NCBI RefSeq assembly: GCF_000429685.1
Contig: NZ_AUCI01000008.1
Span: forward strand, 147,145-211,144
Reading direction: 5' to 3'
DNA: 64,000 bases
Source of the DNA: Salibacterium aidingense DSM 18341
Lineage (GTDB): Bacteria; Bacillota; Bacilli; Bacillales; Marinococcaceae
The notes beneath the pieces were generated by a model, which saw only the letters and a list, made by a program, of their open reading frames with translations, was not told the origin of the DNA and did no database searches. Made by a program: the position numbers and the translations under genes. Below are positions 18,875 to 28,815 of this stretch, piece by piece (position 1 is the stretch's first letter; each line of letters opens with the position of its first letter).

Positions 18875-18992
18875 ATAATATATTCCTTTAAAAAACAAAG
18901 GGGCTTGGCCAAAAGAAAGCAGGTTTCAAAAAAACCAAATGTGTCGTGCGCGTGAAGCGGCCTATTCTGACGCAGCGATAGGACAAATGCAC

Positions 18993-19050
18993 AAAAATCC
19001 GAACGATCTGTGGAAGAAATCGTTCGGATTTTTTTTGTTTTGATACTGTT
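18993..19050. terminator. bidirectional terminator within a dispersed repeat (copy 2)
   Basis: AATCCGAACGAT/ATCGTTCGGATT with flanking A- and T-runs sits between the convergent importer ATPase and selD. The hairpin core and the GTTTTGTCCCAG tail match, in inverted order, the element at 4869-4943. Confidence 0.7.
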
Positions 19051-19084
19051 TTGTCCCAGCCTATTGTTTATAAAACAGGCGGAG

Positions 19085-20137
19085 TCAGCGTAAGTGAATG
19101 GAAGCTTCTTTTCGGTCTTCAACGGTACCAATAACAGCCGTCTCGGTTTTCCCTTTTTTATGCATGTCTTTTACATAATCGTCGGCTTCCGCGGGGTCCA
19201 TGGCGATTAAAAGTCCGCCGGAAGTAATGGCATCGCAGAGAATACTTTTTGTAAGTTCCGTGACGTTGTTTTCCCACGTTATGCTGTCAGCCAGATAAGA
19301 GGCATTCGCCTTTGAACCTCCGGGAATGACCCCTTGTTCGGCAAGTTCGGCAGCACCGTCGAGGACAGGAACCTTATCTGTCTGAAAAGTAAATGTGACG
19401 CTGCTGGCCTCTGCCATTTCAAAACCGTGTCCAAGCAGGCCGAAGCCGGTGACATCTGTTACCGCATGGGGACGATAGGATCTTAATGTTTCCGCAGCAG
19501 TATGGTTCAGTTCTGCCATGACGTGTGTTACCGCTTCTTCCTGTGAAGCAGTAATAACCTCACGTTTTATTGCTGTGGTCATAATACCGACCCCGATCGG
19601 TTTTGTCAGGACAAGGGCATCGCCAGGTTTTGCCCCCTGATTGGCCCAGATGTTATCCGGATGGACAATGCCGGTGGCAGCCAGGCCGTATTTTGGTTCT
19701 TCATCGTCAATAGAGTGCCCGCCAACAATGGTTGCGCCGGATTCATACACTTTATCTGCCGAGCCTTTCATCATACCTGCCAGGATATCATCCGGCAGTT
19801 CCTGAATGGGAAACCCGACAATATTGAGAACTGTCGCCGGTCTGCCCCCCATGGCATAGATGTCGCTTAACGCATTTGCCGCCGCGATCTGTCCAAACAT
19901 GTAAGCATCATCCACAATCGGGGTAAAATAGTCGACCGATTGGACAAGAGCAATGTCGTCCGTTAATTTATAAACCCCACCATCATCGGAGGTATCCATG
20001 CCGACTAAAAGGTTTGGATCTTTTTCTCTTTCGGGTAAATGACGCAGGACCTGCGTCAGGTCTTCAGGACCGATTTTGCATCCTCAGCCGGCTTTTGAGG
20101 ATAGACTGGTGAGCTTGATTTTTTCTTCCTTACTCAA
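19085..20137 (-). CDS. selD: selenide, water dikinase SelD (selenoprotein, Sec18)
   Basis: SelD makes selenophosphate from selenide and ATP, the selenium donor for Sec synthesis. The 350-residue frame contains one in-frame TGA (20086-20084) at codon 18 in KAGUGCKIG, exactly where SelD carries its catalytic Cys or Sec; the lysine two residues after it is conserved. After it come DDGGVYKL, GGHSIDDEEPKYGLA and VTDVTGFGLLGH, typical SelD. Without readthrough the open frame would begin near 19999. Start TTG at 20137 behind GGAGGTG. A SECIS-like hairpin lies 26 bases after the UGA. Divergent from selW. Confidence 0.95.
20041..20057 (-). promoter_or_regulatory. candidate bSECIS hairpin of selD
   Basis: GACGCA-GGTCC-TGCGTC on the minus strand: a 6-bp perfect stem with a GGUC loop, starting 26 bases downstream of the UGA. 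Position and loop match bacterial SECIS elements such as that of E. coli fdhF. Confidence 0.75.
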
Positions 20138-20171
20138 ACGGTTCACCTCCATACAATCATCTTCGTGTTTT

Positions 20172-20216
20172 AGTATAATCTGTTTGTTTGCATGAACACA
20201 AACAATACACTAAAAT
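20172..20216. promoter_or_regulatory. overlapping divergent selD/selW promoters with dyad
   Basis: For selW on the plus strand: TTGCAT (20188-20193), 17 bases, TAAAAT (20211-20216). For selD on the minus strand: TTGTGT (20201-20196), 18 bases, TATACT (20177-20172). A perfect dyad TGTTTGT-N10-ACAAACA (20181-20204) covers both -35 regions and could be an operator controlling both selenium genes together. No regulator is assigned. Confidence 0.6.
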
Positions 20217-20248
20217 AAAGGCATCATCAATATAGGAAGGGAGATAGG

Positions 20249-20476
20249 ATGAAAGTAAGTATTGAATTCTGCATGCAGTGAAATTATGCTCCTAAAGCCG
20301 TGGGTCTCGCGGATAAATTATACGATGTACATCGGGCCGATATTGAGTCGATACAGCTTATCACCGGATCCGGCGGGGTGTTTGAAGTTACCGTCGACGG
20401 AGAACAAGTGTATTCCAAAAAAGAAACGGGAACGTTTCCCGATGAAGATAAGCTGGTTCATGACATAGGAAAATAA
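20249..20476 (+). CDS. SelW-like (Rdx family) selenoprotein, Sec11
   Basis: A 75-residue Rdx/SelW-like thioredoxin-fold protein with a C-x-x-U redox motif, FCMQUNY, at residues 8-11. The in-frame TGA is at 20279-20281. The remainder fits the family: a helix (PKAVGLADKLY), then ITGSGGVFEVTVDGEQVYSKK and a TGTFPDE tail. The frame would otherwise be two meaningless pieces. GGAAGGGAG precedes the ATG. A hairpin with GGUCU loop follows the UGA at SECIS distance. Reduction of disulfides or selenenylsulfides is inferred; in vivo substrate unknown. Probably cotranscribed with selA. Confidence 0.93.
20298..20312 (+). promoter_or_regulatory. candidate bSECIS hairpin of the SelW-like gene
   Basis: CCGTG-GGTCT-CGCGG: 5-bp stem with the GGUCU loop known from E. 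coli SECIS, starting 16 bases after the UGA. Confidence 0.75.
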
Positions 20477-20484
20477 TAGCAGAA

Positions 20485-20517
20485 ACGGTCGGCCTTCGCT
20501 GCCGGCCGCTTCTTTTA
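20485..20517 (+). terminator. weak terminator or attenuator between selW and selA
   Basis: GGTCGGC/GCCGGCC hairpin followed by GCTTCTTTT. The T-run is interrupted, so it may reduce rather than stop transcription into selA. Confidence 0.45.
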
Positions 20518-20553
20518 GCCCCTGGTGTATATACGAATAGAAGGTGGCTTAGA

Positions 20554-21966
20554 ATGACAAGGGAACAGGTAAGATGGATTCCGCCTATACATGATATGCA
20601 AAATACCTCCCAATTCCAGCAGCTTCAGGAACATCTTGGGGACAGCATGCTGCTGACAAATTGGCTGCGCGAAGAAACGGACAACCTGCGTACCGCTTTT
20701 TTACATGGCAGCGCTCCTTCTCTATCATCAAGAGAGGCAGTGAAACATCATCTGTTTGAACGGCTGGAAGAGCGTCTGCACACGTTTGACAGGGATCGTC
20801 TCGTAAAAATCATTAATGCAACAGGCACGATTCTCCACACCAACCTTGGCCGCGCCAGCATGAGTGAGGCTGCGGTGCAGAAGGTGCACAGAACAGCCCG
20901 TTATTACTCCAATTTGGAATATAACATTACAACGGGAGAGCGCGGCTCCCGTCATGCGGTATTAGAGGACCTGTTACAGATTACAACCGGTGCGGAAGCA
21001 GCAATGGTCGTGAATAACAACGCAGCTGCTGTATATTTCGTGCTGAAAGCATTGGCATCCGAAAAAGAAGTGATTGTCTCCCGTGGTCAACTAGTAGAAA
21101 TCGGAGGTTCGTTCCGGGTGTCTTCCATTATGGAAGAAAGCGGAGCCAGACTAGTGGAAGTGGGGACGACAAATAAAACCCGCCGCAGCGATTACGAAAA
21201 AGCCCTGGGCGAAGAAACAGCCATGCTGATGAAAGTACATACGAGTAATTTTACAACAATCGGATTTACAGAAGAAGTACCCCTGCACGAATTAACAGAC
21301 ATTGCAGAGGAAAATGGGGACGTGCTTGTATACGAAGACTTAGGAAGCGGCGCCCTTTATGATTTTAAAAAGCAGGGTATCGGCAATGAACCAACCGTAA
21401 AAGAGGCATTATCGACAGGGGCGGATCTGGTCACTTTCTCCGGGGATAAGCTGCTGGGAGGACCGCAGGCCGGTATTATCGCTGGAAAGAAAAAGTGGAT
21501 CGATGCTCTGAAAAAACATCAGCTTGCCCGTGTTCTCCGGGTGGATAAAATGACGCTGGCCGCCTTGGAGGAAACATTAAAAGCTTATGCAAAAGGGGAA
21601 GCAGACCAAATACCATCCGTACGGATGGTGCTGGAATCAAAAGAAGAGGTGAAAAGCCGGGCCTGGCAGCTTTTAAAACAGCTAACGTTCTCTGAATGGC
21701 GGGCTCAAATAGAAGAGGATGTGTCCAAAGTGGGCGGAGGCACCATGCCAGAAGTCGAAATTCCTACTGCCGTGGTCAGTGTGGCAACAAAGGAAGGACA
21801 GGCACAGAAAGTGGTTCAGAAAATGCGGACGGAAGCGGAGCCATCTATTGCTGCCAGGATGAAGAATGGGAAGATATGGATGGATCTTCGGACGGTGGCC
21901 GAGGAAGAAATAGCGGAACTGGCTTCTGCTCTGCTCTATTGGGAGGCTTATATCGATGGAGAATAA
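20554..21966 (+). CDS. selA: L-seryl-tRNA(Sec) selenium transferase SelA
   Basis: SelA converts Ser-tRNA-Sec to Sec-tRNA-Sec using selenophosphate, as a PLP-dependent decamer. The 470-residue product shows INATGTILHTNLGRA, YYSNLEYNITTGERGSRH, VYEDLGSGALYDF and the cofactor lysine in SGDKLLGGPQAGI near residue 299. Length matches bacterial SelA. GAAGGTGG precedes the ATG. It follows the SelW-like selenoprotein by 77 bases and closes the Sec island; the next gene, citB, returns to conserved gene order. Confidence 0.97.
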   Translation: MTREQVRWIPPIHDMQNTSQFQQLQEHLGDSMLLTNWLREETDNLRTAFLHGSAPSLSSREAVKHHLFERLEERLHTFDRDRLVKIINATGTILHTNLGRASMSEAAVQKVHRTARYYSNLEYNITTGERGSRHAVLEDLLQITTGAEAAMVVNNNAAAVYFVLKALASEKEVIVSRGQLVEIGGSFRVSSIMEESGARLVEVGTTNKTRRSDYEKALGEETAMLMKVHTSNFTTIGFTEEVPLHELTDIAEENGDVLVYEDLGSGALYDFKKQGIGNEPTVKEALSTGADLVTFSGDKLLGGPQAGIIAGKKKWIDALKKHQLARVLRVDKMTLAALEETLKAYAKGEADQIPSVRMVLESKEEVKSRAWQLLKQLTFSEWRAQIEEDVSKVGGGTMPEVEIPTAVVSVATKEGQAQKVVQKMRTEAEPSIAARMKNGKIWMDLRTVAEEEIAELASALLYWEAYIDGE

Positions 21967-22131
21967 TCTCTGCTCGTTATGAGTTTTTGAAAAAAAATAT
22001 TTATATTTCATTCAAGTTTTGCTATTCTTAGATAGGGAATCCTTAGTATTTTGACAAACAGAGAAAGGAAAACTTTTTTTTCGACTTTTTCTATTATCTG
22101 TTATATCATAGTTTAAGAGGAGGGAATACAT

Positions 22132-24870
22132 ATGAGTGCGAACCACGATGTATTTAATGCCCGCAAAACTTTCACATCGAATGGGCAGACGTATCATTAT
22201 TATGACATCAAAGCACTGCAGGAAGCTGGTGCCGGTAATGTCTCCAGGCTCCCGTATTCAATTAAAGTGCTCCTTGAATCTGTATTAAGACAGATGGACG
22301 GTAAAGTGATCAAGAAAGAGCACGTGGAAAGTCTCGCAAAGTGGGGAAAGGAAGAGGGAGGAACAGCAGATGTTCCATTTAAGCCGTCCCGGGTCATCCT
22401 GCAGGACTTCACTGGTGTTCCGGCTGTGGTTGACCTTGCTTCGCTGCGTAAGGCGATGGCTGACATCGGCGGAGACGCCGAAAAGATTAATCCGGCCATT
22501 CCAGTAGACCTTGTAGTGGACCACTCTGTCCAGGTGGACCGTTTTGGCACCCCGGATTCTCTGGAACGGAACATGAATCTGGAATTTGAACGAAATGAAG
22601 AACGTTATAAACTATTAAGCTGGGCAACCAAAGCATTTGATAATTATAGAGCGGTTCCCCCGGCTACAGGAATTGTCCATCAGGTGAATCTTGAATATCT
22701 TGCCTCCGTTGTGCATACAAAAGAAACGGAAAATGGAGAAGTTGATACCTTCCCGGATACTCTCGTCGGTACAGATTCCCACACCACCATGATTAATGGT
22801 CTCGGTGTACTGGGGTGGGGTGTCGGCGGTATTGAAGCGGAAGCCGGCATGCTTCAGCAGCCATCCTATTTTCCCGCTCCCGACGTTGTTGGTGTCCGCC
22901 TGAAAGGGGCACTTCCGAACGGCGCCACAGCCACTGATTTAGCGTTGAAAGTAACCCAGCTGCTGCGGGAAACGAATGTGGTCGGTAAATTTGTGGAGTT
23001 TTTCGGACCAGGATTAAAAGAAATGCCTCTTGCCGACCGCGCGACAATCTCGAATATGGCTCCGGAATACGGGGCAACCTGCGGCTTCTTCCCGGTAGAT
23101 GAAGAATCCTTGAATTATCTTAGGCTGACAGGGCGTTCCGAAGAGCATATCGATATGGTGGAAGCTTATGCGAAAGCTAACGACTTGTTTTATGAAGACG
23201 GAAAAGAGGAGCCGGAGTTCTCTAAAATTGTAGAACTGGATTTGTCTACAATTGAGCCAAGCCTTTCCGGACCAAAGCGTCCACAGGATTTAATTCCTAT
23301 GTCGCAAATGAAAAAGACGTTTAATGAAGCACTGACAGCGCCTGCAGGCAATCAAGGGTTCGGTCTTGCGCCAGAAGACGTAAATAAAAAGGTGAACGTA
23401 ACACATCAAAACGGAAAGACATCAAAGCTTGAAACTGGAGCTGTGACGATTGCAGCAATTACCAGCTGTACAAACACATCCAATCCATATGTCATGATCG
23501 GCGCCGGGCTTCTGGCTAAAAACGCCATCGAAAAAGGACTGGATGTGCCGGAGTATGTGAAAACTTCCCTTGCTCCAGGTTCCAAAGTTGTTACACGTTA
23601 TCTGGAAGATTCCGGGTTGATGCCGTACTTGAATGATCTTGGTTTCAATCTTGTCGGATACGGCTGCACCACCTGTATTGGGAACAGCGGACCGCTTCCG
23701 GAGGAAATCGAAAAAGCGATAGCTGACAATGATATGCTTGTTTCTTCGGTGTTGAGCGGAAACCGTAACTTCGAAGGACGTATTCATCCGCTTGTAAAAG
23801 CAAACTATCTTGCTTCTCCGCCGCTGGTGGTCGCTTATGCGCTTGCGGGAAATGTTAATTTTGACATGAGTAAGGATTCTTTTGGAAAAGACAAAGACGG
23901 CAACGAGGTGTACTTTGAGGATATCTGGCCTTCTGCTGAAGAAGTAAAAGACTTTGTCCATCAGAACGTATCTCCTAAATTATTTAAAGACGAATACGAT
24001 AGTGTATTTGACAACAATGAGCGCTGGAATGAACTGCAGTCGGATGACAACCCGATGCTTTATGACTGGGAGGAAGAGTCCACCTATATTCAAAATCCTC
24101 CGTTTTTCGAAGAAATGTCGGAAGAACCGGAAGATATCAAACCGCTTAATAAACTGCGGGTTATTGGTAAATTTGGAGACTCTGTCACCACGGACCATAT
24201 CTCTCCCGCAGGTTCGATAGCTAAAGACAGCCCGGCAGGAAAATATTTAATGGATAAAGGGTTGAAACCTTCGCAGTTCAACTCCTATGGTTCCCGCCGC
24301 GGTAACCATGAAGTTATGATGCGCGGAACATTCGCCAATATCCGTATTAAAAATCAGCTCGCTCCCGGTACGGAAGGCGGCTATACCACCTATTGGCCGA
24401 ACGGCGAGGTTATGGCTATTTATGATGCAGCGATGAAATATAAACAAGATAATACAGGGCTTATGGTTATTGCCGGAAAAGACTACGGCATGGGAAGCTC
24501 CCGGGACTGGGCGGCGAAAGGGACCAATCTGCTGGGCATCAAAACCGTTATTGCAGAAAGCTTTGAAAGAATTCACCGCAGTAACCTAGTGTTGATGGGA
24601 GTGCTGCCGCTTCAGTTTAAAGAAGGAGAAAATGCGGAATCGCTGGGATTAACCGGAAAAGAATCGTTTAACGTGAAAATTGATAATAACGTTCATCCTC
24701 ACGAGGAAGTGGTAGTAGAAGCCGTCGATGAGGATGGAAAAGCAACCACGTTTGAGGCCATTGCCAGGTTTGACAGTGATGTTGAAATGGATTACTACCG
24801 TCATGGAGGCATTCTGCAGCTTGTACTGCGTGACAAATTGGCAGAGGCTAAAGGAGAAAAGAAAGTTTAA
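22132..24870 (+). CDS. citB: aconitate hydratase CitB
   Basis: Aconitase interconverts citrate and isocitrate in the TCA cycle with a [4Fe-4S] cluster. Bacillus CitB is also an iron-responsive RNA-binding protein. The 912-residue product has the AcnA-type domain order with cluster cysteines in [12 protein letters not shown] and [13 protein letters not shown], the [24 protein letters not shown] block and the swivelling C-terminal domain with [23 protein letters not shown] precedes the ATG. Regulation by CcpC/CodY occurs in B. subtilis; no site was assigned here. Confidence 0.98.
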   Translation: MSANHDVFNARKTFTSNGQTYHYYDIKALQEAGAGNVSRLPYSIKVLLESVLRQMDGKVIKKEHVESLAKWGKEEGGTADVPFKPSRVILQDFTGVPAVVDLASLRKAMADIGGDAEKINPAIPVDLVVDHSVQVDRFGTPDSLERNMNLEFERNEERYKLLSWATKAFDNYRAVPPATGIVHQVNLEYLASVVHTKETENGEVDTFPDTLVGTDSHTTMINGLGVLGWGVGGIEAEAGMLQQPSYFPAPDVVGVRLKGALPNGATATDLALKVTQLLRETNVVGKFVEFFGPGLKEMPLADRATISNMAPEYGATCGFFPVDEESLNYLRLTGRSEEHIDMVEAYAKANDLFYEDGKEEPEFSKIVELDLSTIEPSLSGPKRPQDLIPMSQMKKTFNEALTAPAGNQGFGLAPEDVNKKVNVTHQNGKTSKLETGAVTIAAITSCTNTSNPYVMIGAGLLAKNAIEKGLDVPEYVKTSLAPGSKVVTRYLEDSGLMPYLNDLGFNLVGYGCTTCIGNSGPLPEEIEKAIADNDMLVSSVLSGNRNFEGRIHPLVKANYLASPPLVVAYALAGNVNFDMSKDSFGKDKDGNEVYFEDIWPSAEEVKDFVHQNVSPKLFKDEYDSVFDNNERWNELQSDDNPMLYDWEEESTYIQNPPFFEEMSEEPEDIKPLNKLRVIGKFGDSVTTDHISPAGSIAKDSPAGKYLMDKGLKPSQFNSYGSRRGNHEVMMRGTFANIRIKNQLAPGTEGGYTTYWPNGEVMAIYDAAMKYKQDNTGLMVIAGKDYGMGSSRDWAAKGTNLLGIKTVIAESFERIHRSNLVLMGVLPLQFKEGENAESLGLTGKESFNVKIDNNVHPHEEVVVEAVDEDGKATTFEAIARFDSDVEMDYYRHGGILQLVLRDKLAEAKGEKKV

Positions 24871-24879
24871 TATCTATTC

Positions 24880-24915
24880 AAAAGGATTGTCCGAATACCG
24901 GGCAGTCCTTTTTTG
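24880..24915 (+). terminator. terminator after citB
   Basis: AAGGATTGTCC and GGGCAGTCCTT pair with wobble and are followed by TTTTTT. From 24916 to 25285 no gene with a ribosome site is seen; the AT content rises sharply from about 25060. Confidence 0.7.
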
Positions 24916-25285
24916 GAAGTGAAAAAGGGGGGAATTGGAACGATTGATACGTGGACCAGAGGTAAAACACAGGCGAATTCAGCGGCAAGAAAGACCGGGA
25001 CGGTTGGAACAGTAATATCTAAGAGAACGCTGGGTCAGTATGGACTGCTTTATTCTATAATTTCACGTACCATAATTAATTTTTGTAGAATTTTGTCTAA
25101 AAATATTAAAAAACTATTTATTTGGCCGATAAAACCATTAAGATAATGAAACTTTAGAACCATAAACTATCTATCGCTGCTTCGAAAATTTAATCCAAGA
25201 TCTTGCATATTTTAAAATTTCACGTACTGTACTTAGTATAAATACAAAATAACATGTCAAAACTAAAAATAAAGGAGGTATGTTC

Positions 25286-25411
25286 ATGTATAAACAAAAA
25301 AAACAATCATTAAAAAATCTCATTGAGGCAAATAAGCAGGAAATTAAAAATACTCCTGCGTTATTGGATAAACTTGAAGAAAAATGGGAGAATAAACGGA
25401 AAATGTCTTAA
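25286..25411 (+). CDS. FbpB-like small basic protein
   Basis: A 41-residue basic peptide resembling the FbpB family (Fur-regulated basic protein B) through the core LIEANKQEIKNTPALLDKLEE. In B. subtilis FbpB is induced under iron limitation and assists the sRNA FsrA in sparing iron, with targets that include citB mRNA. Here it sits just downstream of citB. The ATG has AAAGGAGG nine bases upstream. No clear Fur box was found in the AT-rich upstream region, so regulation is unassigned. Too short for usual gene calling. Confidence 0.65.
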   Translation: MYKQKKQSLKNLIEANKQEIKNTPALLDKLEEKWENKRKMS

Positions 25412-25440
25412 CCCGCTGAAAAATGGCGGGTATTTTTCTT
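25411..25440 (+). terminator. terminator after the FbpB-like gene
   Basis: ACCCGC/GCGGGT hairpin followed by ATTTTTCTT, starting at the stop codon. Confidence 0.75.
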
Positions 25441-25530
25441 ATATGCCTGTAGACATAATTTCTCTTGTCAAAAAGATATTCAAAACAGATAATAGAATAA
25501 GGGACAGGTCTTTGAAAACAGGAGATGAGC

Positions 25531-26058
25531 ATGAACAAGTTTGAGATACATACAAAAAGGGATAAGAACACTAATGATCTATTTACCCGAAAAACGATTT
25601 TAATTATATTACTATTCATCTATTTATCTATTTTGTTTTATGTCACATTATTTGCGTGGAACCACGGAGCTTCTTACGGGCCCCTCGGGCCGGGAGGAAG
25701 AAACTATAATCTGGTCCCCTTACGCAGTATATATAGAATTGCTATTTACAGTCCGGATATCGCAGACCCGCTGATTATACTTGGAGGAAACGTCATCATG
25801 TTTTTTCCTTTTGGGCTGTTAATGGCAGCAGGGATGGAGAAAAAAAGAAAAGCAATATGGCTGGTACCTGTATTATCGCTCATTTTGTCCAGCTTTATTG
25901 AAATAAACCAATATATTTTTACGCATCGTGTAGCAAATGTAGATGATGTCCTGTTAAACGCTATCGGCGGGATAGCAGGGGCATTCTGCACCTTGTGCAT
26001 CCGCTGGCTCGTTTCAAAATACAGTGTAAGAGAAAATCATAAAATGGACTATTTTTAA
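25531..26058 (+). CDS. VanZ-family membrane protein
   Basis: A 175-residue protein with about four transmembrane segments. The NLVPLRSI motif, GGNVIMFFPFGLLMA, SSFIEINQYIF and the RVANVDDVLLNAIGGIAGA segment are the VanZ signature. VanZ of enterococci gives low-level teicoplanin resistance; most chromosomal relatives in Bacillus have no known role. GGAG lies six bases before the ATG at 25531; the frame's earlier ATG at 25525 is one base from it and unlikely. Monocistronic in appearance. Confidence 0.85.
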   Translation: MNKFEIHTKRDKNTNDLFTRKTILIILLFIYLSILFYVTLFAWNHGASYGPLGPGGRNYNLVPLRSIYRIAIYSPDIADPLIILGGNVIMFFPFGLLMAAGMEKKRKAIWLVPVLSLILSSFIEINQYIFTHRVANVDDVLLNAIGGIAGAFCTLCIRWLVSKYSVRENHKMDYF

Positions 26059-26430
26059 CGGGGGATGTATCAAAAGTCTATTAATAGCCATAAGTTCTTG
26101 GTGAATCACGAGGGCATACGCTGCAGGCGGACGCTTGCAGCGGGCAGCGCCTCAGCTGCTGCTTGAAAAGGAAACAGGCTAAAACCGCCACATCATGTGG
26201 CAACGCCTGCATGACCAACATCCTGTTGGCCCGGAGTCGCCGCCTTCCGCTCTTGCCCTTCATGGTCTTCTCTTTGTCATAGAAAAGGAGCTGTACCTTT
26301 GATACAGCTCCCTTTTCTTGTGAATGTTACCTTATTAAAGGTCTCTGAATAATACGTTATCCTAAGCAAGGGGAGAAAGCCTCTGTTTGCAGCGAAACTA
26401 TTGCAAAGCAGTGCCTTAAAAGGAGTGTCG
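26059..26430. other. intergenic stretch with a terminator-like hairpin
   Basis: No supported gene. 26090-26275 is GC-richer than the neighbours and has short inverted repeats (CATCATGTGG, CAACATCCTGTTGG), consistent with dispersed intergenic repeat material. At 26281-26320 GGAGCTGTA/TACAGCTCC flanked by A- and T-rich runs is a probable bidirectional-type terminator. Confidence 0.4.
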
Positions 26431-28815
26431 TTGTTGTCCGAATCGAAGTACGAGTCCATAAAGACGGCAGTAGACAATTGGGAAAAAGAAAAAGAAGTAG
26501 TAAAGGTTCAAACAGCGAAGAACTGGCTGGATCAATTAAATCCGGATCACAAAAAAGAACGGGACCTTTCTGCTAAAATTTATGGATTAATGGCTCGTGA
26601 CCGATTTAATCTGCGCTATCGCTTTGATCCAATGGTCAAACACTGGATGCACAACGGAAGGGAATTACTGGAAGAGGAAGCTGTTATCCAAAAGCTTTCC
26701 ACCTTAGAACAGCTTGAAAATATTAAAGAAATGGCTTTTACTCATCCGTTGACTTCGATACGAGAAACAGATCAAAGCAGTGCGAGAGAGAAAGCAGCCA
26801 GGCAGTTATATGATACCGCAGATAAAGAACTCCACTATTTAAAGCAGGTCCAGCATTTTTTAGAAAATGGAAAGCATGTTTTGGAAGAGACAGCTGAAGA
26901 CTACAATTATGATTTAGCGTTGATGCAGAACCTGACCGAAGAAGGATTATCTGCCTATACAGATTTATTCGAAGCTTCAGGCGAATACCTGCGTACAGCG
27001 TCCGGCTCTTTTTATTCCCCGGAGCAGGTAAAACAAATGAAAGAAGCATTATCACGTATAAATGAAAAAAAAGATCACTGGGAAGAAGCAATGAAGCATA
27101 CGAAAACGTCCCATAAGCCGGATCAGAACCCTTTATATGAACTGGAACAGTTAATAGGACTGGAAAATGTAAAAAAAAGAGTGCATCGTTTATACCACTA
27201 TTTACAATATCAGAAATTAAGAAAAGAAAAAGGGTATCAATTAAATGATGAACGAAGTCTGCACATGATTCTAACCGGGAATCCAGGGACTGGGAAAACG
27301 ATGCTTGCTCATCTGCTGGCGCAGATATACCATCAGCTTGGTCTGCTTCAGCGCAGTGAAGTACTCGAAGCGGACCGCTCCCATCTGGTTGGAGGGTACG
27401 TTGGACAAACCGAAGAAAAAACAATGAACCTTGTGAAAGAAGCTGTAGGCGGAGTATTATTTATTGACGAAGCGTATAGTTTGAAACGGGAGGGAATGTC
27501 TGCCAACGATTTTGGCCAGACGGCCATCGATACCCTTATAACGGCGATGACCAGTGGAGAATATGCCGGAACATTTGCTGTTATACTGGCAGGATACCCT
27601 GAAGAAATGAGACAGTTTTTACGCTCCAACCCAGGACTTCGAAGTCGTTTTCCGGAAAGTAATCACATTCATCTTCCTGACTATTCCTTGGAGGAGCTTC
27701 AGAAAATAGCAGAAAAAACAGCACTTGATAATGATTTTGTTATTAGTGAAGAAGCGGCAAAAGAATTAAAAAAACGTATTGAAAACGAACAGGTAGACGA
27801 TAGTTTTGGAAATGCAAGAACGATAAAAGATATCGTTATGGATGCTATTTTTCAAAAGGGGGCGAAGATAGGTGCGGAATCTACCGGGGCAATGGACGAT
27901 TTTGCTCTGCTGACTGCTGAAGATATGAAAGATCCGGCGGCAGAAGAAAACAATGAACATCAGGTCTCTCCATTACACCGGCTGGAGTCCTTGATCGGAC
28001 TGGATAATGTAAAACAGGAAATGAGAAAACTCGCTTCCTTTATTAAGATTCAAACGGAGCGCCGAAAGGCAGGACAGCCTGTTGCTCCGATTCAGCTCCA
28101 TACCGTTTTCACGGGACCTCCAGGCACGGGCAAAACGACAGTAGCCCAGCTGTATGCAGAAATCTTAAAAGAAATGGATCTGTTGAAACGAGGGCATTTA
28201 ATTGTCGTTGGAAGAAGTGAGCTCGTGGCAGAATACACAGGCCAGACGGCGGTTAAAACACGGCGGAAAATTAGAGAAGCGCTGGGAGGAGTGCTTTTTA
28301 TTGATGAAGCCTACTCTCTCGCGGCTGCCGGAAAGGCAGACTTTGGCCGGGAAGCTCTGGATACACTAGTGGAAGAAATGACCAAGCAGGAGCATAATCT
28401 GGTGGTGATTCTTTCTGGTTACCCAGGTCCCATGGACCAATTATTCCAAATGAATCCCGGTTTACAGTCCCGCTTTAAAAAATCCTTTTATTTTCCCTCG
28501 TTTCCGGTAGAGGATCTTGTTCACATTACGATTGAATATTGTCGAAGATTTGGTTACTTCTTTGAAAAAGGAGCAGACATTCATTTAAGCAGTGTTTTTA
28601 AACAAATGGATACTTCCGGAAACGCTCGTTTTGCAGAAGATATGGCAGAAGAATTATTTCAACAGCAGGCTTACCGTCTTTCTCAGGAGGAGGAGCTGTC
28701 TGAAGAGAAGCTCGTTCTCGTGACCATAGAGGATGTGGAAGCCGCGTTTCAGTATAAACAATCAGAAAGAAGGAATGAAAAACATGACGGAATCCGTGAC
28801 AGAAATCGAAGTTAG
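26431..28815 (+). CDS. tandem double-AAA protein of the SpoVK/CbbX type
   Basis: A protein of about 794 residues with an alpha-helical N-terminal region (about 1-230) and two consecutive CbbX/SpoVK-type AAA+ domains. The first has Walker A GNPGTGKT (about residue 282) and Walker B GVLFIDEAYSL (about 340). The second has GPPGTGKT (about 560) and GVLFIDEAYSL (about 620). B. subtilis SpoVK has only one such domain in about 320 residues. The TTG at 26431 or 26434 is chosen because AGGAG lies just upstream. The 3' end overlaps yneP by 32 bases. ATP-driven remodelling is inferred; a sporulation role is unproven. Confidence 0.85.
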   Translation: MLSESKYESIKTAVDNWEKEKEVVKVQTAKNWLDQLNPDHKKERDLSAKIYGLMARDRFNLRYRFDPMVKHWMHNGRELLEEEAVIQKLSTLEQLENIKEMAFTHPLTSIRETDQSSAREKAARQLYDTADKELHYLKQVQHFLENGKHVLEETAEDYNYDLALMQNLTEEGLSAYTDLFEASGEYLRTASGSFYSPEQVKQMKEALSRINEKKDHWEEAMKHTKTSHKPDQNPLYELEQLIGLENVKKRVHRLYHYLQYQKLRKEKGYQLNDERSLHMILTGNPGTGKTMLAHLLAQIYHQLGLLQRSEVLEADRSHLVGGYVGQTEEKTMNLVKEAVGGVLFIDEAYSLKREGMSANDFGQTAIDTLITAMTSGEYAGTFAVILAGYPEEMRQFLRSNPGLRSRFPESNHIHLPDYSLEELQKIAEKTALDNDFVISEEAAKELKKRIENEQVDDSFGNARTIKDIVMDAIFQKGAKIGAESTGAMDDFALLTAEDMKDPAAEENNEHQVSPLHRLESLIGLDNVKQEMRKLASFIKIQTERRKAGQPVAPIQLHTVFTGPPGTGKTTVAQLYAEILKEMDLLKRGHLIVVGRSELVAEYTGQTAVKTRRKIREALGGVLFIDEAYSLAAAGKADFGREALDTLVEEMTKQEHNLVVILSGYPGPMDQLFQMNPGLQSRFKKSFYFPSFPVEDLVHITIEYCRRFGYFFEKGADIHLSSVFKQMDTSGNARFAEDMAEELFQQQAYRLSQEEELSEEKLVLVTIEDVEAAFQYKQSERRNEKHDGIRDRNRS

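Noticed and set aside
19085..19999. SelD as a truncated gene or pseudogene because the open frame starts after a stop
   Set aside because: The UGA is at the catalytic Sec/Cys position, the upstream frame has a good ribosome site and typical SelD residues, and the Sec machinery is encoded next door.
24913..25146. 77-codon open frame after citB
   Set aside because: Begins within the terminator tail of citB, lacks a ribosome site and ends in very AT-rich sequence.
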